64,000 nt of DNA from Chryseobacterium arthrosphaerae (GCF_001684965.1 NZ_MAYG01000001.1:620001-684000), one strand, 5' to 3'. Shown: positions 19,141-28,097, counted from the first letter of the stretch. Made by a program: numbers and translations. Notes: generated by a model from the letters alone, not told the origin.

Positions 19141-21846
19141 TTAATGGTGTTCAACTTCATTTATAATCTTTTTTATAGTTTTTTCGGGAAGGGTGATGGT
19201 AAAAGTTACACCCAGTCCGCTGTTTTCTGCTTTTATACTTCCTCCGTGGGCCTGAATGATTTTTTTGGAAATGGCCAGCCCGAGCCCACTTCCCGTAGGT
19301 TTTAAAATATTCTGATTTTTAGACTGATAAAATTTATCAAAGATCAGTTCAAGATCTTCTTCGGGAATGTGTTTTCCTGTATTGAAAATGGAGATCATCA
19401 GCTGGTTTTCCCTTTCAAAAAGTTTCGTTTGTATCGTTCCCTGTTCTTCGGTAAACTTTAAAGCATTTCCCCAGATATTCTGGAGCAGCTGAATCATTCT
19501 GGCCTCGTCATACTCAAAGATAACCTGATTCAGGAGATTGACTTCACTTAAGTGTATATTTTTCTGCTGTATCAGATGGAGGAGCGGGTTTAAAGCCTTT
19601 TTATAGGTTTCAATAATATTGTTTTCCTGAATATGCAGAGAAATTTCCCCGTGCTGAAGTTTATCCAGGTAAAGAATATCATTGATGATTTCACTGAGCC
19701 GGTCAGATTCTGTGATGATATTATTTAAAAACTCCTGTTTGATATCAAACGGAATATCATCATCATCAGCCAGAATTTCCCCTGCAGAGCGGATAGCGGT
19801 AATCGGAGTTCTTAATTCATGGGCTACGGAATCCAGGAAGTCATCTTTCTGGCGGTCTTTGATGATCAGGCTTTCGTTGGCTGTTCTCAGGTCGTCAGAC
19901 AGTTTCTGCAGTTCTTCAGACTGTTCCGTCAGTTTTTTGTTCAGGCTGATATTTTCTTTAGATTCTTCAAGAATATTCAATACCTCTTTTAAAGATATTT
20001 TATCTTCTTTGGTTACACCTTCAATCAATATTTTCGCAGAAGCCGTTCCTATCCTTCCTGCAAGAAGATTTTCGGAGAATTTGATGAATCTGGAATCGGC
20101 AGTTTCTGTCTTCGAATCAATATTATATTTCAGATTGAAGATTCTCAGCGCCTGCTCTGTTTTGCTTTTGCCTAAAAAACGTTCAAGAATATTCCGGATA
20201 TCTGAAATATAAGCGGTTCCGCGCCAGATAAAAGCATTTTCATGATTCTGAATATACTTGTCGATATCTACATACAGCTCTGCAAAGTTTCTTTCACGGT
20301 AATTTCCTTTAGTGCTTACTGAAATGACGGTAAATAAACCGGTATTCACCAGAAGCGACCAGAAAAAAATCTGTGGAATTCTTCCCAAATACGGAATCGT
20401 GAAAAAACCAAATGCATCATACATTTCCCTCAAAACTCCTTTGAATTCCTGATTATAGGAAAAATAATACTGCGGAATGATCAGTCCGAAATAGCAGATA
20501 ATCAGTCCTGCAGCTAATCCGGCAACAGCTCCTCTGTAGCTTCCTCTTCTCCAGAACAGAGCTCCGAAAAATGAAGGTGCAAGTTGGCCGATCACTACAA
20601 ATGAAATTAAACCAACAGAATCCAGTGATGTTTTTAAAATAAAATATTTGTAGAATGCAAAAGCCATGATAATCAGGGCAAAAATGCTGAATTTTCTGAT
20701 GTTGGTAATACTCCTGGTATTCTGTTCTTCATTTTCAGATTTGAATTTTCCCAGCAGCCCGTAAGGAATGATAAGGTTATTGGAAAGCATGATGGATAAA
20801 GTAATAGCAGAAATAATGATCATTGAAATACATGAGCTCAACCCGCCGAGAAACACCAGGACTGTAATCAGGGTATTGTCAAAATGTTGCGGAATTAAGA
20901 TCGAATAGAATTCAGGATTTACCTTCTGCCCGTCAAAAATTAACCTTCCTCCCCATGCAATAGGAAAAATAAATACGGTAAATATCAGAAGATAGAGCGG
21001 GAAAAACCAGATGGCTGTTCTGATGTGCTTTTCCTGTCTGTTTTCAATGATGGCAGTGTGGAACTGTCTGGGCAATATACAGATGGCTGTAGCTGAGATC
21101 ATGCACAATACCATCCAGTTCATGGCGCCTTCTACACCATTGAATGTGTTTTTTGCTTTAAAATCTCCAAACCTACTCGCTTTCTGGTAGATATCCGAAA
21201 ACCCGTCGAATACATAATAGATCACAAAAAGGCCAAGAATAATAATAAAGAAAAGCTTTAAAAAACTTTCCAGGGCAATGGCGGAAATAATTCCCAGACG
21301 CTTTTCCGAAGCATCCACATATCTGGTTCCGTAATAGGATGAAAACAAAGCAATAAGAACCACTACAAATGTGGCATTGTCAGTCAGGATATCATTTGAC
21401 ATCGGAGTTTCCGTTACCAGGTGGAAGGTTTCGGAAATGGCTTTGATCTGCAGCCCGATGTAAGGAACAATAGCCAAAAGGCAAACAATGGTGATGATGG
21501 CACTGAAGCTTCTGCTGTTTCCGTACCGTAAAGCAATAAAGTCAGCAAGGCTGCTGATTTTGTTGACTCTCGAAATTCTTACAATTCTGGTGTTGATATA
21601 GATCCAGGCCGGAATGATCATAACAGGTCCGATGTAGATCGGAAGATAGTTCAGTCCGCTGGTGGCTGCCACCCCGATACTTCCGTAATAGGTCCAGGCC
21701 GTGCAGTACACTGCAAGAGATAATGCATAGATGTAGGGATTGTTGATCCATAGCTTACTTCTCTTCTTCTCTGCCAGATGGGCAACTAAGAACAGAAGGG
21801 CCAGATAAAACAAGACTACGAAAAATAATGCAAAACTATTCATCAT
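19141..21846 (-). CDS. Sodium-solute-symporter/histidine-kinase fusion (CbrA/CrbS-like)
   Basis: This is a 901-residue sensor. Residues 1 to about 520 form a 13-helix SSS transporter domain (early GSIGVAATSGLNYLPIYIGP, ALRYGNSRSF). Residues about 535-630 form a linker in the position of a STAC domain, followed by a coiled coil. HisKA then has the phospho-acceptor His676 in DSVAHELRTPI, and HATPase_c has the N box WGNALKF and G box GSGLGLAIS. This architecture is that of CbrA and of CrbS, which control acs in the acetate switch of gammaproteobacteria. Its place upstream of acs and prpE suggests it senses acetate or propionate. It overlaps the small gene before it by 11 bases. Confidence 0.92.
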   Translation of the reverse strand: MMNSFALFFVVLFYLALLFLVAHLAEKKRSKLWINNPYIYALSLAVYCTAWTYYGSIGVAATSGLNYLPIYIGPVMIIPAWIYINTRIVRISRVNKISSLADFIALRYGNSRSFSAIITIVCLLAIVPYIGLQIKAISETFHLVTETPMSNDILTDNATFVVVLIALFSSYYGTRYVDASEKRLGIISAIALESFLKLFFIIILGLFVIYYVFDGFSDIYQKASRFGDFKAKNTFNGVEGAMNWMVLCMISATAICILPRQFHTAIIENRQEKHIRTAIWFFPLYLLIFTVFIFPIAWGGRLIFDGQKVNPEFYSILIPQHFDNTLITVLVFLGGLSSCISMIIISAITLSIMLSNNLIIPYGLLGKFKSENEEQNTRSITNIRKFSIFALIIMAFAFYKYFILKTSLDSVGLISFVVIGQLAPSFFGALFWRRGSYRGAVAGLAAGLIICYFGLIIPQYYFSYNQEFKGVLREMYDAFGFFTIPYLGRIPQIFFWSLLVNTGLFTVISVSTKGNYRERNFAELYVDIDKYIQNHENAFIWRGTAYISDIRNILERFLGKSKTEQALRIFNLKYNIDSKTETADSRFIKFSENLLAGRIGTASAKILIEGVTKEDKISLKEVLNILEESKENISLNKKLTEQSEELQKLSDDLRTANESLIIKDRQKDDFLDSVAHELRTPITAIRSAGEILADDDDIPFDIKQEFLNNIITESDRLSEIINDILYLDKLQHGEISLHIQENNIIETYKKALNPLLHLIQQKNIHLSEVNLLNQVIFEYDEARMIQLLQNIWGNALKFTEEQGTIQTKLFERENQLMISIFNTGKHIPEEDLELIFDKFYQSKNQNILKPTGSGLGLAISKKIIQAHGGSIKAENSGLGVTFTITLPEKTIKKIINEVEHH

Positions 21847-22030
21847 ATCTCTTTACAATTACTAATGAGATGACGATGGAAACCATCCAGACAGCGAACA
21901 GATAGATCAGGATCATAGGATAGCCGAAAACTTCCTTCTCACTGTTGAAAAGAAGAGAGATGGGAATGCTGAAAGCAATCATTAATCCGATGCTCAGGAT
22001 AACCAGTTTTTGTTCGTGTCTTTTTTTCAT
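21836..22030 (-). CDS. Two-helix membrane protein, probable symporter partner
   Basis: This 64-residue protein has two predicted membrane helices (about 9-28 and 37-58) and charged ends. The stretch EKEVFGYPMILIYLFAVWMV resembles the small DUF3311/DUF485-like proteins that are encoded beside SSS transporters such as ActP. The gene overlaps the start of the symporter-kinase by 11 bases, which implies coupled translation and a physical complex. Family placement is by appearance only. Confidence 0.75.
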   Translation of the reverse strand: MKKRHEQKLVILSIGLMIAFSIPISLLFNSEKEVFGYPMILIYLFAVWMVSIVISLVIVKRYDE

Positions 22031-22094
22031 AAATACTCATTGATAAAAGATAATTGATGAATGCGGGATTCATCAATTATCTGTTGGGGTCTTT

Positions 22095-22322
22095 TTATAT
22101 TTTGTCGTCGGAATACTCTCCGGTTAATGCATAATAGCCAAAGACTGCCATTCCTCCCGATATGATCGGCATCAATACAAACAGGATGATAATGCCGAAA
22201 ACCAGATCTTCCTGTTTTCCTGAGGTGATTTTGGGAATTCCCATTACAGTAGTTCCGAAGTAGCCTACCACTATTGCTATTACGATCCAGAGTACACCTA
22301 ATATTTTTTTTAGTCCGTTCAT
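22095..22322 (-). CDS. Small two-helix membrane protein beside the MFS carrier
   Basis: This 75-residue protein has two hydrophobic helices (about 5-28 and 40-66) and an acidic tail. I do not recognise it with certainty; similar short proteins sit next to MFS carriers in other Bacteroidota. It lies 43 bases after the MFS gene and 64 before the two-helix symporter partner. It may help assembly or activity of either transporter. Confidence 0.68.
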   Translation of the reverse strand: MNGLKKILGVLWIVIAIVVGYFGTTVMGIPKITSGKQEDLVFGIIILFVLMPIISGGMAVFGYYALTGEYSDDKI

Positions 22323-22365
22323 TTTAGTAGTTTTAAAATTAATAAAAATTTGAGTGATTCAGTAC

Positions 22366-23946
22366 TTAATCGTGAAGATTATTGTTCTTATTTTTAAGAT
22401 AAAATAATCCGATGATCAGACAGACGGTAGCTACTCCTATCGGATACCAAAGTCCTTCCAGATACCATGTCGCATGGCCTGCCTCTTTTCCTGTCGTTAC
22501 CAGATAGGTGGCTACTGCCGGAAGAAGACCTCCAAACACTCCGTTTCCGATGTGATAAGGCAGAGACATTGAGGTATATCGGATTCTTACCGGGAACATT
22601 TCTACAAGGAATGCTGCAATAGGGCCGTAAACCATCGTTACAAATATTACCTGAATAAACACCAGGAAGACAAGATACCATTTTGTATCATCATTTAATT
22701 TTACAGTTTGGGAGACTTTTGCCTCTTCAGCCTTTCCGTCTTTCATGACCGTGCCGCCTGGAGACCAATGGGTGATGCTGTCTTTTTTGACCAGAGTTCC
22801 GTCTGTGAAAAGAGTTTCTTTATGAAAAGTGACAAGGCTGTCTGTTGCAATCTCGTGATGAATTTTGGCTGTTCTTTTCTCCGAAATTCCGTTGGCTGCC
22901 ACTGTTTTATTTTCCAGGTTCACACTTTTAAACATACTGTCGTAAATAGGTCGGTAAGCAAGGATCGCTACCAGCATTCCGGTCATCATGACTGCTTTTC
23001 TTCCGATTTTATCAGAAAGCCAGCCGAAAAACACAAAGAAAGGAGTACCTAAAAGTAAAGCTGTTGCCATCAGCATATCTACCTGGGAAGATTCCACATT
23101 CATTACCTTTTGTAGAAAGCTCATCGCATAGAATTGTCCCGTGTACCAGATGACCCCTTGTCCCATAGCTGCTCCAAACAAAGCAAGAAGAACAAATTTG
23201 AAGTTGTATTTATTTCCGAAGCTTTCTTTTAATGGATTTTTAGAGGTTTTTCCTTCACTTTTCGCCTTTGCAAAAAGCGGAGATTCCTTCATGTTTTTTC
23301 TGATGATATAAGAAACCCCTACCATTAAAATAGAAATCCAGAAAGGAACCCTCCATCCCCAGTTATCAAAATCTTCTGCAGAAAGAGTGGTCTTTGTAAT
23401 TAAAATAACGATAAGGGAAATGAACAGTCCTGCAGTCGCAGTAGTCTGGATCCAGGATGTCCAGTAACCCCTGCGGTGAGGTTGTGCATATTCTGCAACG
23501 TAGGTAGCAGCCCCTCCGTATTCACCTCCCAGTGCCAATCCCTGTAATAATCTTAAAATTAAAACCAGAACGGGAGCCATAAACCCGATAGCTTCATAAC
23601 TTGGGATACATCCGATCAGGAATGTAGAAAATCCCATGATCAGTAAAGTCACAAGGAACGTGTATTTTCTTCCGATAATGTCTCCCAGTCTTCCGAAAAA
23701 TAGAGCTCCGAAAGGTCTTACAACAAATCCGGCTGCAAATGTTGCCAATGTAGATAAAAATGCAGCGGTGGGATTATCTGCCGGGAAAAATTTAGTAGCT
23801 AAAACGACGGCTAAACTTCCGAAAATATAGAAGTCATACCATTCTATCAGGGTGCCGAGGGATGAGGCAGTGATCACGCTCCAGATCGTGCGGTTCTTTT
23901 GCCTGTCGGTCATATTTTCGTAGCTTTCGTGATGATTTTCGCTCAT
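22366..23946 (-). CDS. MFS transporter, metabolite:H+ symporter (MHS) type
   Basis: This is a 526-residue, 12-helix carrier. The MHS marks are the N-terminal SSLGTLIEWYDFYIFGSLA, the loop GRLGDIIGRKYTF, and RLLQGLALGGEYGGAATYVAEYA. Relatives include ProP, KgtP, ShiA and haloacetate/acetate permeases, which import organic acids or osmolytes with protons. Unusually, a polar loop of about 80 residues (about 330-410, from YDSMFKSVNLENK to LNDDTKW) is inserted between two late helices on what should be the outer face. In this locus the likely cargo is a short-chain organic acid. Confidence 0.88.
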   Translation of the reverse strand: MSENHHESYENMTDRQKNRTIWSVITASSLGTLIEWYDFYIFGSLAVVLATKFFPADNPTAAFLSTLATFAAGFVVRPFGALFFGRLGDIIGRKYTFLVTLLIMGFSTFLIGCIPSYEAIGFMAPVLVLILRLLQGLALGGEYGGAATYVAEYAQPHRRGYWTSWIQTTATAGLFISLIVILITKTTLSAEDFDNWGWRVPFWISILMVGVSYIIRKNMKESPLFAKAKSEGKTSKNPLKESFGNKYNFKFVLLALFGAAMGQGVIWYTGQFYAMSFLQKVMNVESSQVDMLMATALLLGTPFFVFFGWLSDKIGRKAVMMTGMLVAILAYRPIYDSMFKSVNLENKTVAANGISEKRTAKIHHEIATDSLVTFHKETLFTDGTLVKKDSITHWSPGGTVMKDGKAEEAKVSQTVKLNDDTKWYLVFLVFIQVIFVTMVYGPIAAFLVEMFPVRIRYTSMSLPYHIGNGVFGGLLPAVATYLVTTGKEAGHATWYLEGLWYPIGVATVCLIIGLFYLKNKNNNLHD

Positions 23947-24093
23947 ATAGATTAGTTTTTGATGTTAGTGAAAATGATATTAATTCATCTTGAATCGTAT
24001 GGGGATTTCTTTTTTTAACCCAGTTTTACAGTTATGCCTGATGATGCTTAACTTCTCTTAAAAACCTTTACTTTTCTTAAGGGTTCAATTATT

Positions 24094-25473
24094 TTATAAA
24101 TAGATTTGAAACTGTACAATGAATTCTCCTTTTGAAGAAGGGCTTTCTGTAGGGCTGGTATAAACCGGTCTTGTTGAGTATTGTGTTGTAATTTTAGCAT
24201 GATGGCCATCTATAAACCAGTTAGCTCCTATGTCAAACTGATTGGAAGACTTGTCGAATGCTTCAAAATTTTTGTGGGTGTAAGCGGCGAAAGGCTGAAT
24301 TCTGATTTTAGGTTTTTCTGCCTGGCTTGGCAGCAGCAATCCGGCTTGTGCGTAGATAATATTACCTGTTCCTATAGTGGGCTGCAGATTTCCCGGTCCT
24401 GCAATCGCTTTGTTGCCGATAAAATTCGGATCGTTGGCTCCTATATTCATCGTTCCCAGGTTTCTTACATAATTCGGCCCGAAATTGTAGTTATAATATC
24501 CTGCATAAGCAGAAACTGCCATTTTATTCTTCGCCTCGCCCAATGGAATATCGGCAAAAGCATCTACAGCAACGAGGGTAATGTCGTGCTTTTCAATATT
24601 TGAATTTACAGAGGTCCTCGTTCCATCCGCCTGGTGATAAAAACCCGCCCCTACATTGAATACTTTTTTTGTTCCCAAATAAGAGCCTACCTTGAAAGGA
24701 AGGGTATTGGACTCCTCATCAAGAAACTGATATTCAAGATATCCTGCCTTTGAGAAACTTGGATTTCCGTTGTTGTCTACGGCAACGGCTCTTGAAGGAT
24801 CTGTTACATTTACAGGAGTAAGGTCCGTAGCAAAAGGTTTATTTAAGCTGAAGCGGTATTCCAGTTTTCCATATTTTCCCTTGGCAAACATTCCCAGTTG
24901 TCTCGCAAACTGATCGGAATTATCAATTAAAGGCCATGAAAACACAGGAGAGTCAATGGTGAGGAAATTAAGGGTGGAAGCCATGGTCATCCGGGAAAGT
25001 CCCATATAATAATGAAGCCCTGCCCCCAAAGATAAACTGAATTTTCCGGCTTCTCCAGGTAAAATCACTGCGTATTCGTTCCAGGCATCATGAAAAAACA
25101 GTTGGGTTTTCTTTCCGTTTCCATAGCCGCCCGTTCCTGAAGTGCCTGTAGCTCCTCCGTTGATGAAGGTCTGATTGTTGATTCCAAAGTGAAGGAGGAT
25201 CATGTATCTTTTGGAAATTTGTGCATAGGTCAAAGCCCGTAACCTTCTGTTTCCTATGCTCCAGGAGTTGTCTGTGGGCTCTCCGCCTACCATGGTCCCC
25301 GGGTTCATAGAAGTGTTCCTTAGCCAAAGCTGGTCCCATAAAATAAATCTGATAAATTTATCTCCTTCCGGATTAAGATTTAATTTCAGTCCGCTGCCGT
25401 AATCAGGAGAACCTTGAGCATATAGGGAAGTGCTGATTAAGGCTGCTCCAATGAATGTAAGTAATTTCTTCAT
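24094..25473 (-). CDS. Outer-membrane beta-barrel porin-like protein
   Basis: A 459-residue product with a signal peptide (MKKLLTFIGAALISTSLYAQ) is followed by alternating amphipathic strands rich in Tyr, Phe and Gly. It ends in FIVQFQIYL, the hydrophobic terminal strand expected of a barrel. It most resembles phosphate-selective or general porin-like proteins of flavobacteria; the solute is unknown. As the first gene of the minus-strand block it could give organic acids passage through the outer membrane. A 147-base gap separates it from the MFS gene. Confidence 0.75.
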   Translation of the reverse strand: MKKLLTFIGAALISTSLYAQGSPDYGSGLKLNLNPEGDKFIRFILWDQLWLRNTSMNPGTMVGGEPTDNSWSIGNRRLRALTYAQISKRYMILLHFGINNQTFINGGATGTSGTGGYGNGKKTQLFFHDAWNEYAVILPGEAGKFSLSLGAGLHYYMGLSRMTMASTLNFLTIDSPVFSWPLIDNSDQFARQLGMFAKGKYGKLEYRFSLNKPFATDLTPVNVTDPSRAVAVDNNGNPSFSKAGYLEYQFLDEESNTLPFKVGSYLGTKKVFNVGAGFYHQADGTRTSVNSNIEKHDITLVAVDAFADIPLGEAKNKMAVSAYAGYYNYNFGPNYVRNLGTMNIGANDPNFIGNKAIAGPGNLQPTIGTGNIIYAQAGLLLPSQAEKPKIRIQPFAAYTHKNFEAFDKSSNQFDIGANWFIDGHHAKITTQYSTRPVYTSPTESPSSKGEFIVQFQIYL

Positions 25474-25728
25474 AAATTATCAATTTTTGGCGTTGTTTTT
25501 TGTGAAAGCCAAATTGTAATTAATAATTTGTTTATGAAAATTTAATATATATTAATGGTAAGAGTATAGGTATCCGGAATAAAAAGTTTTATAAAGCGTG
25601 ATACATATTGCAGATTCGTGCCGAATTTGTACAGTTTTCAGGATTGATTGTGCAGTTTTTTTGATATTTAACACTATCTGTTATGGATTTCAAAACACGG
25701 AACATAGAATATTCCCCGAATCCCGAAC

Positions 25729-26145
25729 CTACTTCTTAAACCTTTCCCATTTAATCAGCATATACTTATCTGCAAACTGGGTGATAATAATACCTGCGTT
25801 TTTAATATTTTCTTCCTGGGCAATATACTCAATCAGCTCGCTTTGTTTCAGGATTTTGTAAACAGGATGGAATTCTGAATGAGGAGGTCTTGTGATGTTG
25901 TATTTCTTGATCCAGGAGCTGATCGTGACGTGGGAGACCCCGATGATCCGCTCTATTTCACGGTAACTTAAGCCTTCAAGATAAAGCTGAAGGGCCTTTG
26001 TTACATAATAATCATCAATCTGTTTTCCCAGTTTTTTAACGGTAAAATAATAGTTACAGCTTTTGCAGAGAAAGCGTTGTTTCTCATTGACAATTCCGCT
26101 TTTTACCACTTTATTGCTGTTGCATTTCGGACAGGTATTTTCCAT
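25729..26145 (-). CDS. InsA-like zinc-ribbon/HTH protein, probably a domesticated regulator
   Basis: This 138-residue protein begins with a zinc ribbon (C5-x2-C8, C27-x2-C30) in the form seen in InsA of IS1 elements, followed by a helix-turn-helix (LSYREIERIIGVSHVTISSWIKKYN). The last 55 residues are not transposase: no DDE or InsB part follows and I see no terminal inverted repeats. It looks like a transposon DNA-binding part kept as a regulator. It is divergent from the arginine operon, with two direct repeats just upstream of its start. Confidence 0.75.
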   Translation of the reverse strand: MENTCPKCNSNKVVKSGIVNEKQRFLCKSCNYYFTVKKLGKQIDDYYVTKALQLYLEGLSYREIERIIGVSHVTISSWIKKYNITRPPHSEFHPVYKILKQSELIEYIAQEENIKNAGIIITQFADKYMLIKWERFKK

Positions 26146-26156
26146 AACTATATCTT

Positions 26157-26190
26157 TTTAGCAAATATATAATAATTTAGCAAAAATATA
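26157..26190. promoter_or_regulatory. Direct repeats upstream of the InsA-like gene, candidate operator
   Basis: TTTAGCAAATATATA (26157-26171) and TTTAGCAAAAATATA (26176-26190) match in 14 of 15 bases and start 19 bases apart, about two helical turns. On the minus strand each contains a TAnnTTTG-like -7 element, so the repeat could be two promoters, an operator, or both. Confidence 0.45.
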
Positions 26191-26251
26191 TTTTCTTTCA
26201 AAGATAATTTTACCTGCTTAAAATTTTAAAACAAAAAAAATATCTTTTTTA

Positions 26252-26284
26252 TTTGGTTTTGAAAGAAATTATATTTTAAATTTG
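26252..26284 (+). promoter_or_regulatory. Promoter of the arginine operon
   Basis: TTTG (26252-26255), a 21-base spacer and TAAATTTG (26277-26284) fit the Bacteroidota consensus. The ATG of the first gene is 22 bases downstream, leaving a short leader with no room for a riboswitch. Confidence 0.65.
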
Positions 26285-26305
26285 CCAAAAAATTTAGATA
26301 AATAA

Positions 26306-26905
26306 ATGGAAATAGAAATTTCCTCATGCGAACATCTGATGTATGTGAGTGAAATACAACAGGAAATGTATGATTCTGCACAGCGTAGAGGAACGGGAAT
26401 CGCAAAACGTTCTATAGAATATTTGAGTAAGAAGATTTCAGAGGGCAATGCTGTGGTAGCCACTGAAAATGGCGAGTGGGTAGGTTTCTGCTATATAGAG
26501 ACCTGGTCACATGGGAAATTTGTGGCCAACTCGGGACTGATTGTGTCTCCGAAATTCAGGAACGGAGGAGTAGCAACTCAGATCAAGCAGAAGGTTTTCC
26601 AGTTATCTAGAGAAAAATATCCTGAAGCAAAAGTATTCGGATTAACAACAGGGCTTGCAGTAATGAAGATCAATAGTGATTTGGGTTACAAACCGGTAAT
26701 TTATTCTGAACTGACTCAGGATGAAGAATTCTGGAACGGTTGTAAGAACTGTGTGAATTATGAAATTTTAATGAAAAAGGAACGTAAAAACTGCCTGTGT
26801 ACAGCAATGCTTTTCGTTCCGGAAAATAATAAAGTAAACAGTGTTGTGAATGAGCAGCCAGAAATTGAATATAACAATGAACAAGAAAGTCATCTTAGCG
26901 TTTAG
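26306..26905 (+). CDS. GNAT acyltransferase heading the arginine operon
   Basis: This 199-residue protein has a GNAT fold: motif A is SPKFRNGGVATQIKQKV (about residues 88-104), preceded by a strand and NSGLIV. It is the only acyltransferase in an otherwise complete arginine operon that has no argA or argJ, so it probably performs the first step, acylation of glutamate. The acyl group may be succinyl rather than acetyl, given the ArgF' residue discussed separately. The Cys-rich C-terminal part (CKNCVNYE, KNCLC) is unusual for the fold. It overlaps argG by 29 bases. Confidence 0.82.
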   Translation: MEIEISSCEHLMYVSEIQQEMYDSAQRRGTGIAKRSIEYLSKKISEGNAVVATENGEWVGFCYIETWSHGKFVANSGLIVSPKFRNGGVATQIKQKVFQLSREKYPEAKVFGLTTGLAVMKINSDLGYKPVIYSELTQDEEFWNGCKNCVNYEILMKKERKNCLCTAMLFVPENNKVNSVVNEQPEIEYNNEQESHLSV

Positions 26906-28073
26906 TGGAGGTTTGGATACTTCCTACTGTGCAAAATATCTTAGTGAAACACTGGGGTATGATGTATATGCGGTTACTGTAAATACCGGAGGTTTTTCCA
27001 AAGAAGAAGAAAAAGAACTGGAAAGGAAAGCTTTAAACCTTGGCGTTAAAGAATACAGGTGCATAGATGCTCAGGAAGATTATTACAATTCATGTGTGAA
27101 GTATTTGATTTTCGGGAATGTTTTGAAAAACAATACCTATCCGCTTTCTGTAAGTGCTGAACGTACCATCCAGGCACAGGAAATTGCAAAATATGCAATC
27201 GAAGTGAATGCTGATGCAATCGCACACGGAAGTACGGGAGCCGGTAATGACCAGGTTCGTTTTGATCTGATCTTTCAGGTAATGTGCCCGGATGTGGAAA
27301 TTATCACGCCGATCCGTGATATGGCCCTGTCCCGTGAAGAAGAAATTGATTTCCTGAAGAGCTACGGATATGAAATGGAGTTTCATAAAGCACAGTATTC
27401 TGTGAATAAAGGACTTTGGGGTACTTCTGTAGGTGGAAAAGAAACCTTGACCTCAAGAAATTATCTGCCTGAAGAAGCTTTTCCTTCACAAATACAGGAA
27501 ACCCAGCCTTCAGAGCTTGAAATAGAATTTAAGAACGGTGAAATCATAGCGGTTAATGGAGAATCTTTCGAACATCCGGTTTATGCGATTCAGAAAATAG
27601 AAGCATTGGCTTCTGCATACGGAATTGGCCGTGATATCCATGTAGGAGATACTATTGTAGGAATTAAGGGAAGAGTAGGATTTGAGGCGGCGGCAGCATC
27701 AGTGATTATTAAAGCCCATCATTTGCTGGAAAAACATACCCTTTCAAAATACCAGCAAATGATGAAATCACAATTGTCAGACTGGTATGGGAACTGGCTG
27801 CATGAAGCCCTTTTCCTGGATCCTGTGATGAGAAATATAGAATCTTTCCTTACTGATTCTCAAAAAACAGTAAGCGGGAAAGTATTTGTAACCCTTCATC
27901 CTTACAGATTTATCCTGAATGGAATTGAATCTGACCATGATCTGATGTCCGATAAATTCGGAAGCTATGGAGAAGCAAACAGAGCATGGACGGGAGAAGA
28001 CGTGAAAGGATACACGAAGATTGTAAGCAATTCTTTAAATATATATCACCAGATCAACCAGAATATCAATTAA
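26877..28073 (+). CDS. argG: Argininosuccinate synthase
   Basis: The product is 398 residues and joins citrulline and aspartate with ATP to give argininosuccinate. The N-terminal P-loop AFSGGLDTSYC is intact, and GSTGAGNDQVRFD and the later EFHKAQYSVNKGLWG follow the family pattern. I place the start at the ATG at 26877, because the protein then begins MNKKVILAFSGG as in relatives; an in-frame codon at 26850 would add nine residues inside the preceding gene. The last 29 bases of the GNAT gene overlap this start. Confidence 0.96.
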   Translation: MNKKVILAFSGGLDTSYCAKYLSETLGYDVYAVTVNTGGFSKEEEKELERKALNLGVKEYRCIDAQEDYYNSCVKYLIFGNVLKNNTYPLSVSAERTIQAQEIAKYAIEVNADAIAHGSTGAGNDQVRFDLIFQVMCPDVEIITPIRDMALSREEEIDFLKSYGYEMEFHKAQYSVNKGLWGTSVGGKETLTSRNYLPEEAFPSQIQETQPSELEIEFKNGEIIAVNGESFEHPVYAIQKIEALASAYGIGRDIHVGDTIVGIKGRVGFEAAAASVIIKAHHLLEKHTLSKYQQMMKSQLSDWYGNWLHEALFLDPVMRNIESFLTDSQKTVSGKVFVTLHPYRFILNGIESDHDLMSDKFGSYGEANRAWTGEDVKGYTKIVSNSLNIYHQINQNIN

Positions 28074-28074
28074 A

Positions 28075-28097
28075 GTTCCGAAGGAACGGTTTAACCC
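28075..28097. repeat. Short hairpin repeat between argG and argC
   Basis: GTTCC-GAA-GGAAC (28075-28087) is followed by GGTTTAACCC. It has the same design as the 78-bp tandem repeat unit at 31447 (GTCCC-GAA-GGGAC then GTCTTAATCCC), with a paired base change in the stem. Confidence 0.6.

Noticed and set aside
25729..26145. Active IS1-type insertion sequence
   Set aside because: There is no InsB or DDE part, no terminal inverted repeats and no target duplication.
26850..26876. Longer argG start
   Set aside because: ArgG proteins begin just before the AFSGGLDTS loop, which fits the ATG at 26877.
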